This document shows, one piece after another, positions 56,589 to 64,000 of a stretch of DNA of 64,000 nt. Position numbers and translations under genes: made by a program. Numbering within the stretch: position 1 is the stretch's first letter; every line of letters starts with the position of its first letter. This DNA is from an uncultured Clostridia bacterium. GTDB taxonomy: Bacteria > Bacillota > Clostridia > Oscillospirales > Oscillospiraceae. Under the pieces are notes generated by a model. The model ran no database searches. It saw nothing but the letters and a program-made list of their open reading frames with translations, and had not been told where the DNA came from. Location of the stretch: contig CAMOXI010000003.1 in NCBI GenBank assembly GCA_946628965.1, forward strand, positions 1 to 64,000. The letters are read 5' to 3'.

Positions 56589-56662
56589 TTTGCGCCCGCG
56601 CAACCCTTCTCTTTTTTTGTCGTTTTTAGGGGTGAGAGCTCTTATTTCACAGGAGGTACAGT

Positions 56663-57220
56663 ATGGAAGATCAAAAGATCGTAGACCTGTACTGGCAGCG
56701 TTCCGATCTGGCCATATCGGAGACGAATCAGAAATACGGCCGATACTGCCACAGCATCGCCTATCATATCTGCGGTGTGGACGAGGACGCGGAGGAGTGC
56801 GTCAACGACACCTGGCTGCGTGCCTGGAACCTGATGCCCGACCAGCGCCCCAGCGCCCTCGCGGCATTTCTCGGCCGTATCACCAGAAATCTCGCCCTGG
56901 ACTGTCTCAAGGCGAAAAACAGACAAAAGCGCGGCGGAGGCGAGGCGCTTCTTGCCCTGGACGAACTGGAAGAATGCATCCCCGGCGGGACAAGGCCGGA
57001 GCAGGTACTGGAAGAAAAAGAGCTGGCCAAGGCCATCGGCAGCTTTGTCTCCGGCCTGCCGCAGACGGAGAAAGCCATCTTTGTGCTGCGATACTTCTAT
57101 GTGGCGCCTATCGGGGAGATTGCGGAAAGGCTGCAATACAGCCAGGCAAAAATCAAAAGCAGCCTGTTTCGCACACGAAAAAAACTGCGTGTCTACTTAC
57201 AGGAGGAGGGCATATGCTGA
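56663..57220 (+). CDS. ECF-type RNA polymerase sigma factor
   Basis: HSIAYHICGVDEDAEECVNDTWLRAWNLMPDQRPSALAAFLGRITRNLALDCLKAKNRQKR; region 4 TEKAIFVLRYFYVAPIGEIAERLQYSQAKIKSSLFRTRKKLRVYLQEEG. Confidence 0.93.
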   Translation: MEDQKIVDLYWQRSDLAISETNQKYGRYCHSIAYHICGVDEDAEECVNDTWLRAWNLMPDQRPSALAAFLGRITRNLALDCLKAKNRQKRGGGEALLALDELEECIPGGTRPEQVLEEKELAKAIGSFVSGLPQTEKAIFVLRYFYVAPIGEIAERLQYSQAKIKSSLFRTRKKLRVYLQEEGIC

Positions 57221-58515
57221 CTTCGATGACACTTCTCCGCGCTATGAACGGCATTCATGAGGAGGATGTGATCATGGCCGGAAAACTCTATTATCAACCG
57301 AAAAAGCGTGGAAACGCGCGGAAAATCATTCATCTGACGCTGCTGGCAGCGGTATTGGTGAGCCTGCTGTCCGTCGCGGCCTATGCCTCGGGATTCCTCG
57401 GCATCCACGCCATCGTGATCCCGGAGCCGACATTGGAACCTGTCGCGGCCTCCGCCGCGCCCGCTCCGGCGCAGGAGGCCAAAACAGAGGATACCAGCCT
57501 GGCCCCGGCGGAGACCACGCCGCCGACCGCCCTGGTCTCCCTGACCCAGCCACAGGCCGTCCCGGAGGAGCTGGACAGCGCAGTCCGGGAGAAGGTGGAG
57601 AACGCCCGGGCCGCCTGGGACGAGTGGCAGAGCTGGCGGAAAGAAAACCTGCCGCAGATGCCGGAGGTCTTTTCCCCGGTGGAGGGAGCTGCGATCGTAA
57701 ACATTGTGGAAAATGAGGACGGCAGCGCCACGGTCTCCTACTACGGCAAGGATCAGTGGGAGCAGATCATCTTCCGGGAGAACGAGGAGCCGGACTACAC
57801 CAATGCGACGCCGATCGAAGTCCGCACCGCGACGGCGGAGGAACTGGCCCAGCGCGAGGAATGGCTGAAACTCGCGGGCCTCAGCTACGGCGACTACGAC
57901 TTCAACTATGACATTCATACCGCCGAGGAAGCGGCCAAGCTGGAGGAGATCGCCACAAATCACGGGCTGCGTCTGCGCCGCGCCAGCACCCTGCTCTGGA
58001 GCAAAGAGACCGTAGAGGAGAACGACGCCGCTTTCAACGCCGCCAACGGCACGAACCTTCACACCGACACCAGCGACGCCCGCTTCCTCACCAACCGGGA
58101 GCTCTGTGACCGCGTTGCCGAGGTCGCCTGCCACGGTACCTTCTTCAAGGAGATCCCCCACGGCTTCGATAAGGTGTATTATTTCAACGAGGGCACCTTC
58201 TGCGTCAGCTACGACCAGACGCTTTCCGACGGGCGGCGGGTGGACTGCTACGGTTACAACTCCATGTATGCCACCCTCTCCAGCGGGCACGAAGTCGTGA
58301 CCCGGATCACCGATCCGGACAGCTATCAGGCCAGGACGCACACCGCGCCGGACGGCACGGAGCTGACGATCCTGCAGAAGGACAAGGAAGCGTTCCTGTA
58401 CGTGTATCTCCCGGATTCTTTCTTTGAGATGCACATGCAGAGCGAGGCGCCCCTGTCCGACGCCGACGTGGACGCCATCGCGGACAATCTGAATTACAGC
58501 AACATCGGAAGATAA
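57214..58515 (+). CDS. Membrane-anchored extracytoplasmic protein, putative anti-sigma partner
   Basis: ATG 57214 overlaps the sigma stop; cytoplasmic N-term, one TM IIHLTLLAAVLVSLLSVAAYASGF, large extracytoplasmic domain. Confidence 0.7.
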   Translation: MLTSMTLLRAMNGIHEEDVIMAGKLYYQPKKRGNARKIIHLTLLAAVLVSLLSVAAYASGFLGIHAIVIPEPTLEPVAASAAPAPAQEAKTEDTSLAPAETTPPTALVSLTQPQAVPEELDSAVREKVENARAAWDEWQSWRKENLPQMPEVFSPVEGAAIVNIVENEDGSATVSYYGKDQWEQIIFRENEEPDYTNATPIEVRTATAEELAQREEWLKLAGLSYGDYDFNYDIHTAEEAAKLEEIATNHGLRLRRASTLLWSKETVEENDAAFNAANGTNLHTDTSDARFLTNRELCDRVAEVACHGTFFKEIPHGFDKVYYFNEGTFCVSYDQTLSDGRRVDCYGYNSMYATLSSGHEVVTRITDPDSYQARTHTAPDGTELTILQKDKEAFLYVYLPDSFFEMHMQSEAPLSDADVDAIADNLNYSNIGR

Positions 58516-58523
58516 ATACAAAC

Positions 58524-58603
58524 GAAAAAGGAAGCAGAACTGCGGTTCTGCTTCCTTTTTCATGTTTTCACCGGTTCTGCTCTGACGACCAGCCGGCGCC
58601 AGT
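58524..58603. repeat. 80-bp direct repeat, copy 2
   Basis: Hairpin gaaaaaggaagcagaac-tgcg-gttctgcttcctttttc plus the 3' coding end of the 58560..59423 gene. Confidence 0.9.
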
Positions 58604-59423
58604 AGCCGCAGTTTCGGCACCAGGCTTCAAAATCCGCGGTGTTGTACACCGTGAAGCCGTCGATCCGGCTTACGGCGCCGGGGCCCGCGCCCACATATTC
58701 CGCGCCCGCCGCAGGCGGCAGCAGGAGCCGCGGCACCGTGTCGGAAAGGGAGAAGAGATTCTCCGCCGCCCGGTGATAGCCGTGGCGCTCCAGTTCACTG
58801 CAGGTCTCCGCAAAGGCGGGGTCCTCCGGCTGCGCCGGGTCGATGCTCGCAAAGCGCAGGTACTTCGGATGGTAGTGGTAGATCTGCCCCAGCAGGAAAC
58901 GCCAGGTCTCCGCGTCCCGGCCGGGGATCCCGATCGGGAGCTGCAGGCCCCACTCGTCCTCGGCGAAGTTCTGCAGGAAATACACGGTCTTGTCCAGCGC
59001 CTGCAGGGCCACGGGATAGCCCAGGCGCTCACACTCCCGGAAAGAGAGGGAGGGCAGCGTGAACAGGAGCGGGCTCACCCGGTGGTTCCGGTAGGCCGCG
59101 ATGCTCTCCATGTCCAGCGCCCCCGGGAACATCAGGCCGCAGACCGGGCAGTCCTTCCGTACCGAAAAGCTGCGGTGCACGGCGATGAGAAGGCGGCTCA
59201 GATCCTCCGCGTCCAGCAGGCTCAGATAGCCCCCGTGAAAGCGGATGGCCGTCACTTCACAGTCCTCGTAATCGTCCTTCCTGCCCGCAAGCTCCGCGCA
59301 GAGCGCACGCAGCCAGAGGGCGAGCGTCCGGTCATCCGGCCGCCGCAGGGGCGCGCCGGTCTCCGGCTCCCGCTCCAGCCAGTAGGAGAAGGGAAGATAC
59401 AGGTGTAGTTCGATGGGCTTCAT
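58560..59423 (-). CDS. HemN/HemW-like protein lacking the radical-SAM cysteine motif
   Basis: MKPIELHLYLPFSYWLEREPE where radical SAM HemN proteins have YIPFCxxxCxYC; downstream TAIRFHGGYLSLLDAEDLSRLL, LQLPIGIPGRDAETWRFLLGQIYHYHPKYLRF, YVGAGPGAVSRIDGFTVYN align with the HemN core. Confidence 0.7.
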   Translation of the reverse strand: MKPIELHLYLPFSYWLEREPETGAPLRRPDDRTLALWLRALCAELAGRKDDYEDCEVTAIRFHGGYLSLLDAEDLSRLLIAVHRSFSVRKDCPVCGLMFPGALDMESIAAYRNHRVSPLLFTLPSLSFRECERLGYPVALQALDKTVYFLQNFAEDEWGLQLPIGIPGRDAETWRFLLGQIYHYHPKYLRFASIDPAQPEDPAFAETCSELERHGYHRAAENLFSLSDTVPRLLLPPAAGAEYVGAGPGAVSRIDGFTVYNTADFEAWCRNCGYWRRLVVRAEPVKT

Positions 59424-59441
59424 ACCAGCCCTCCTTATTCT

Positions 59442-59470
59442 CAAATGGAAGCCCGATGGGCTTCCATTTG
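59442..59470. terminator. Perfect hairpin
   Basis: caaatggaagccc-gat-gggcttccatttg. Confidence 0.6.
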
Positions 59471-59475
59471 AATCA

Positions 59476-59578
59476 CTCGCGCTCCATCGCCTCGGCTGAA
59501 GCCTCGTTGGTCGGCGCGAGGGCGGCGCTTTGCAGCCGCCTCATGGTGTTTTTGCCATAGCAGAGCTATGGCAAAAAC
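59476..59578. repeat. Structured repeat element, copy B
   Basis: CTCGCG...ATCGC...TTGGTCGgCGCGAG, ggcggc-gctttgca-gccgcc, GTTTTTGCCATAGC-aga-GCTATGGCAAAAAC; aligns with 31175-31275; flanked by TTTGAATC/GATTCAAA. Confidence 0.75.
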
Positions 59579-59650
59579 GATTCAAAGAGTTTTTCGATAA
59601 CGGGAAGGGCGGCAAGCCGCCCTTCCATCATTCTCTGTTGTCGGTTCGGC

Positions 59651-61831
59651 TCAGTTGTCGTCGGTCAGGAACTCTGCGGCCAGCTTGCCGAAGGTCACGT
59701 CAAAGCCGTGGTTCATGCCGCCCATGGGCGTCATGTAGCAGTTGGCATGACGGCCGCCGACGATGACGCCCGCGCAGTAGACGCCCTGGATGGGCTTGCC
59801 GGTGGAGGGGATCACGGGCTGCAGTCTGTCGTTGCAGATGATGCCCTCCTGGCCCATGCGGCCGTTGGTGGAGGTGGCGGCGGAGAAGGCGAAGAAGGGC
59901 CCCTGCTCGATGGGGAAGAGCATGCTGGCGGCCTTGCCGTAGCGGGTATCCTCGCCCTGCTTGACCATCTCGTTGTACTCCTTCACCTCGGCGAGCATGT
60001 TGGCCTGGGCCTCCTCGTCGTCGGGGTAGACCATCCTGGCCAGCTCTTCCAGGGTCTCGGCGCCGTAGCGGATGTCGCCGGGCCAGCTCCAGTAGCTGCC
60101 GATGGCGATGCCCTCGGGATTGCCCACGCCGGCCAGCAGTTCCTTCTCCAGAATGTCCAGATAGAACTCGGTGCCGTCGCACTCGGTGCCGTCGGCCTTC
60201 ATCTTGGTGCCGTTGGTGTAGGGGGCGGCGTTCTCATTGTTCAGGGTACCGGGCATGGTCCAGGGGGTATGATTGACGGGGTCGATGGCCTGGTGGGACA
60301 TGTTCTGGTGGTCCAGATCGCGGCGCCAGTTGGCGTCGTAGATCTTCCACTGCCGCCCGCCGGGCTGCCATCTCAGCTCCAGACCCAGGGTCCAGCACTG
60401 GTCGTCCTCGTTGTGGAAGCGCTTGCCGTTGTTGTTGAGCGCAAGGCCCGCGGCCGGATCCAGCAGGGACAGCACGCAGCCGTCGGCCTGACGGAAGGGC
60501 TCAATGTCCGCACCCTCCCAGACCAGCATGCGGTGGCCGTCGCCGGAGCCGCCGAAGCCGGAGGAGTCGGGGAAGGCGTTGCCGTTGCGCAGGGTGTACA
60601 TGCCCTCTTCCACACCGATCTCCATCATGATGTCCTTGGCGCGGCCGTGGTAGCCGGTGCAGACGATGACGCCCTTGGCGGCCTCATACTTGTTGTAGGT
60701 GACCGTGCCGTCCTCGGCGGTGACCTTGGTGATCACGCCGGTGATGCGGCCGGCGCCGTCGTTTGTGAGCATATAGGCCCGCTCGTTGTAGCGGAACTGG
60801 CCGCCGTTTGCCTCGATCCAGTCCACCTGGTTGCGGCCGGCCTGGGCCCAGGACTGATAGGTGAAGTCCACGGTGCCGATGTAGGTCTTGTACTTGTGGT
60901 CCTTCTGGCTCATGTCATAGCCTTCGGGGCGGGGGAAGTAGATCATGCTGCGGTAGTCATAGTTGCCGTCGGTGCCCTGGGGCGGCATCAGCTCCTCGTA
61001 CCAGTCAAAGGCCTTGCCGGAATTGGCGGTCCAGAGCTTGACGATGTCGATGTTGGTGCGGTTGTTGTGCATGTTCATGTAGTTGCGCACGAAATCGGTC
61101 TCGTCGATCTTCCAGTCCTCCCAGTTGAGGCCGGCGGCCTCCACCTGGCGCTTGTAGAAGTCGGAGTTGACGGAGGCGCACTGGAAGCCGTGGATGTCGT
61201 AGCGGCCGTCGTTCTCCAGGATGATGGTGCTGTTGCCCAGCTCCAGGCTGCGGCGGGCGGCGCAGATGCCGGAGAGGCCCGCGCCCACAACGATCACGTC
61301 CGCGCTCTCGGTGCGCTCAAACTGCGTGGGAGCCTCGGGCTTCTCGCGCCACTGGAACATGCCCAGCTCCGGCACGAGCCACAGGGGGGTGCCGAACTCG
61401 GTCTTCTCAAAGGAGAAGCCCTCTTCCTTCGCAGGCTCCTCGGTCTTCTCGATCAGGGCCTGCTGAATGCATTCCTCATAGGCTTTCTTGATGGCCGGGA
61501 TCGTGTTCTCCGCGGTGGCGGAAGTCACCGCGTCCACACCCTGGGTCTCCACGATCAGGCGCTGCATCTCCTCCGCAGCCGCCTGGCCGATGCCCGGGGT
61601 CTCGCCGGAGGCGTCGATGACGCATTCCGTGATGGCCGTTTCGCTCACGGTCAGGGTGACCGTGACGTCACTGGAATAGCCTGCCGCCGTGGCGGAGTAG
61701 GTGCCGGGAACGTAGATCGCCGGCTCCTCGGCGGAGGCGCTGATTTTACCGCCCAGACCGAAGAAGGCCGCGCCCACCGCTGCGGCGGCGGTGCCCTTCA
61801 AAAAGTCTCTGCGTGACAGTTTCGCTGCCAT
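59651..61831 (-). CDS. TAT-exported flavoprotein: FMN-binding domain plus FAD-dependent fumarate/urocanate reductase-like domain
   Basis: MAAKLSRRDFLKGTAAAAVGAAFFG (TAT); GVDAVTSATAENTIPAIKKAYEE (FMN-binding flavinylation-like motif); ESADVIVVGAGLSGICAARRSLELGNSTIILEN (FAD Rossmann). Confidence 0.9.
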   Translation of the reverse strand: MAAKLSRRDFLKGTAAAAVGAAFFGLGGKISASAEEPAIYVPGTYSATAAGYSSDVTVTLTVSETAITECVIDASGETPGIGQAAAEEMQRLIVETQGVDAVTSATAENTIPAIKKAYEECIQQALIEKTEEPAKEEGFSFEKTEFGTPLWLVPELGMFQWREKPEAPTQFERTESADVIVVGAGLSGICAARRSLELGNSTIILENDGRYDIHGFQCASVNSDFYKRQVEAAGLNWEDWKIDETDFVRNYMNMHNNRTNIDIVKLWTANSGKAFDWYEELMPPQGTDGNYDYRSMIYFPRPEGYDMSQKDHKYKTYIGTVDFTYQSWAQAGRNQVDWIEANGGQFRYNERAYMLTNDGAGRITGVITKVTAEDGTVTYNKYEAAKGVIVCTGYHGRAKDIMMEIGVEEGMYTLRNGNAFPDSSGFGGSGDGHRMLVWEGADIEPFRQADGCVLSLLDPAAGLALNNNGKRFHNEDDQCWTLGLELRWQPGGRQWKIYDANWRRDLDHQNMSHQAIDPVNHTPWTMPGTLNNENAAPYTNGTKMKADGTECDGTEFYLDILEKELLAGVGNPEGIAIGSYWSWPGDIRYGAETLEELARMVYPDDEEAQANMLAEVKEYNEMVKQGEDTRYGKAASMLFPIEQGPFFAFSAATSTNGRMGQEGIICNDRLQPVIPSTGKPIQGVYCAGVIVGGRHANCYMTPMGGMNHGFDVTFGKLAAEFLTDDN

Positions 61832-61960
61832 GTTTATCACTCCTTATTTGTATTTTTCCGACCGCCGACCGCGTGGTCAGCGGAGCTTATCAATATTTTA
61901 ACATTCTGCCTGTTTTCTGTCAACGGATACAGGGTGCATTTCCACAGGTGAACTTACCCT

Positions 61961-62959
61961 CTACGCCGCGTCGTCCGCGATCCCCGCCAGCGTCGTGCCC
62001 GGGTAGTAGTGGGCCAGGATCGTCCGGTAATCCGCGCCCTCCTCCGCCATGACGGCAGCGCCGTACTGACTCATGCCCACCCCGTGGCCGAAACCCGCCA
62101 CGGTGAACATGAATGCGCCTTCGCTGTATGTCAGCGTGAAGGCCGTGGAGCGCAGGGAAAAGAGCCGCCGCAGCTCCGTGCCGCGGATCTCCGTCCCGCC
62201 GATCACCACCGAAGCGGCGCGGCCGCTCTCGTCCCGCCGCAGCTCCCCCAGCCAGCTCTCCTCGGGGCCGGAGAAATCCGCCTCCGGGCAGGCGGAGAGG
62301 ATCGTATCCCGGAAGTCCAGCGGGGCGCAGCGCAGGCTGCTCATGAAATTCGGCACGTTCTCCGCCGTCTCCGGGCTGGGGACGCTGCGCAGATAGGGGA
62401 CCGGGTTCCAGACCGCGCCGCAGTCCTCCGTAGCCCCGGCGGAGGAGGAGTGGAAGGCCGCGAACACCGGCGCGCCCTCCCAGGTCAGCAGCTGCCCCGC
62501 CGTCTCCCGGACGGCGCTCTCGATCCGCGCGGCGCAGCGCGTATATGCGTCGCCCCAGCGGGCTTCCCGGGCCTGCCCGTCCATCCAGGCCTGGCAGCAG
62601 GCAAAGTCCGTACAGACGTCTGCCTCCCCGTGCTTATGTCCGCCCGCGCAGTAGAGAGCGTAACTCCGCGCCGCCACCGCCTGGGCCTTGAGGGCGTCCA
62701 TCGGGAAATCGGCGGGCATCTCCGCCGCGACAACACCCAAAAGATAGTCCTCCAGCGCCATCTCCGCGATCGTACCGTCCGCAAGCAGCACCCGCAGCGC
62801 TGCCGGGCCGGAGAAGACGGGCAGGACTGCGGCTGTTTCCGCGGGTGAGTCCGGGGTCGCTTCCGGCTGGGGCGGCACCGTCCGCGCCGGCGCAGGCAGC
62901 AGGGTGATCAGCCAGCACAGCAGCAGGGAAACGCCGGCAAGCAGGATGCTTTTTCTCAT
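61961..62959 (-). CDS. spoIID: SpoIID/LytB-domain protein
   Basis: LEDYLLGVVAAEMPADFPMDALKAQAVAARSYALY...CCQAW...FAAFHSSSAGATEDCGAVW...GFGHGVGMSQYGA. Confidence 0.92.
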   Translation of the reverse strand: MRKSILLAGVSLLLCWLITLLPAPARTVPPQPEATPDSPAETAAVLPVFSGPAALRVLLADGTIAEMALEDYLLGVVAAEMPADFPMDALKAQAVAARSYALYCAGGHKHGEADVCTDFACCQAWMDGQAREARWGDAYTRCAARIESAVRETAGQLLTWEGAPVFAAFHSSSAGATEDCGAVWNPVPYLRSVPSPETAENVPNFMSSLRCAPLDFRDTILSACPEADFSGPEESWLGELRRDESGRAASVVIGGTEIRGTELRRLFSLRSTAFTLTYSEGAFMFTVAGFGHGVGMSQYGAAVMAEEGADYRTILAHYYPGTTLAGIADDAA

Positions 62960-62996
62960 AAGTTCCTCCCAAGCTTCCGAAAACGCGCCCGCAGGC

Positions 62997-63025
62997 TTGA
63001 CGCAGGGGCGTTTTCAGTATAAAAT
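62997..63025 (+). promoter_or_regulatory. Sigma-A-type promoter
   Basis: TTGACG-17 nt-TAAAAT, upstream of ORF 63093. Confidence 0.6.
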
Positions 63026-63092
63026 CTAAGGTACGCTGTTTCACGCAGACAGCTTTGCTTCGATCAATTCTTATGGAAACGGAATTCAGAAT

Positions 63093-63914
63093 ATGCAGAA
63101 AAAAGCTTTGGAACTCAGCCTTTATGTGGCCGGCGCCGGCGCTTTCGGCGTCTTCCTGCGCTGGCTGCAGGTCATGATCGCCTTTAACGATCTGGGCCTT
63201 GTGGACAGAAGCGTCTTCAACCTGCTGGTGCCCGCCTTTGTCATCGCCGCGGCCGTGGTCTTCCTGCGCTTCCTGAACCAGGACGAGCGCAATCACCTCT
63301 ACGTGCCGGAGGATCTGTGCGGCGCGCTGAGCAACGATTACCGGGTTTTCAGCATCCTCAACTGGCTGGCCGGGATCATCGTGCTGACGGGCGCCCTGGC
63401 CCTGCTCGCCAAGTCGGAGACGGATAAGTTCGTCCGCTTCCTGCGGGTGCTGTCCGCCATGGCGGCGGTCTCCGCCGTCTCGGCCCCGCTGCTGCTGGAG
63501 CTGGCCCACCGGGAGGAAAAGCGCAAGGCCGTCCTCTGCCTGGTGAGTCTGCCGCCCATCGTGTTCTTCGCGGCCTGGCTCGTGTATCTCTACCGCATCA
63601 ACTCCATCAACAGCGTGCTCTGGTCCTATGTGCCGGAGATGGTCACGGTGGTGGTGGTCATGTTCGCTTATGCCCGCATCGCAGGCTTCGCCTTCGACAC
63701 GGCAAAGCCCCTGCGCGCCCGCTTTGACTGCATGCTGGGCGCCGCGCTCTGCCTGATGTGCCTTGCGGACGACCGGCACACCGGCATGCAGCTGATGCTG
63801 GCCGGTACCGCCGCGCAGCTGATGCTCTACAACTGGGCCATGGTCTGCAACCTGCAGGAGCGCAAGGCCGCGCCACAGGCTGCCCCGGACGACGGTTTTG
63901 AGCGCCTGCAGTAA
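63093..63914 (+). CDS. Multi-pass membrane protein of unknown function
   Basis: 273 aa ORF with many hydrophobic segments. Confidence 0.75.
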   Translation: MQKKALELSLYVAGAGAFGVFLRWLQVMIAFNDLGLVDRSVFNLLVPAFVIAAAVVFLRFLNQDERNHLYVPEDLCGALSNDYRVFSILNWLAGIIVLTGALALLAKSETDKFVRFLRVLSAMAAVSAVSAPLLLELAHREEKRKAVLCLVSLPPIVFFAAWLVYLYRINSINSVLWSYVPEMVTVVVVMFAYARIAGFAFDTAKPLRARFDCMLGAALCLMCLADDRHTGMQLMLAGTAAQLMLYNWAMVCNLQERKAAPQAAPDDGFERLQ

Positions 63915-63917
63915 GCC

Positions 63918-64000
63918 ATGGAACCCATTCCGCCTCTGACAGGCCCGGAGGTGATCCGGGAGACCGTGCAGCGTCTGGGCTTCCTGCCCTTCTTCAAAAA
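63918..64000 (+). CDS. Unknown protein, 5' fragment (runs off the window)
   Basis: ATG 63918: MEPIPPLTGPEVIRETVQRLGFLPFFK. Confidence 0.5.
   Translation, partial: MEPIPPLTGPEVIRETVQRLGFLPFFK

Overview
The window is high-GC chromosomal DNA from a Firmicute, probably a Clostridia/Oscillospiraceae-type genome (inferred from WhiA, SpoIID, HprK, RapZ and the dgt-dnaG-rpoD order; no taxonomic search was possible). Most of it is core: dgt-dnaG-rpoD, hflX, dacF-like, a two-component system, M24 peptidase, hprK, murB, rapZ, whiA, dnaE, holB-like/yaaT-like, rarA, rpmG-secE-nusG-rplK-rplA and spoIID-like. Accessory islands are: a YD-repeat/SGNH lipoprotein cluster (2.3-6.9 kb); a Lon-like AAA+ ATPase next to a two-domain YbjN/CesT-like acidic protein, with phosphoesterases and an SGNH esterase (35-42.8 kb); a duplicated beta-helix lipoprotein; an MMPL-GLUG pair; and an ECF sigma/anti-sigma-like module bounded by 80-bp direct repeats. 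The best candidates for something undescribed are: (1) a dispersed 7-bp-periodic repeat (consensus about NAGTKKN), often in inverted pairs, whose first unit contains or abuts the stop codon of at least six genes, with one inverted pair enclosing a four-helix-bundle (S23/IVP-like) gene between dgt and dnaG; (2) the Lon-like ATPase, which appears to have lost the Ser-Lys protease dyad, with its YbjN-like neighbour; (3) a ~100-nt structured element in two diverged copies with compensatory stem changes (31.2 and 59.5 kb); (4) a ~265-bp dispersed intergenic repeat (19.9 and 32.9 kb). No CRISPR array, tRNA, rRNA, transposase or prophage was recognised. All family assignments were made by reading motifs, not by database search.
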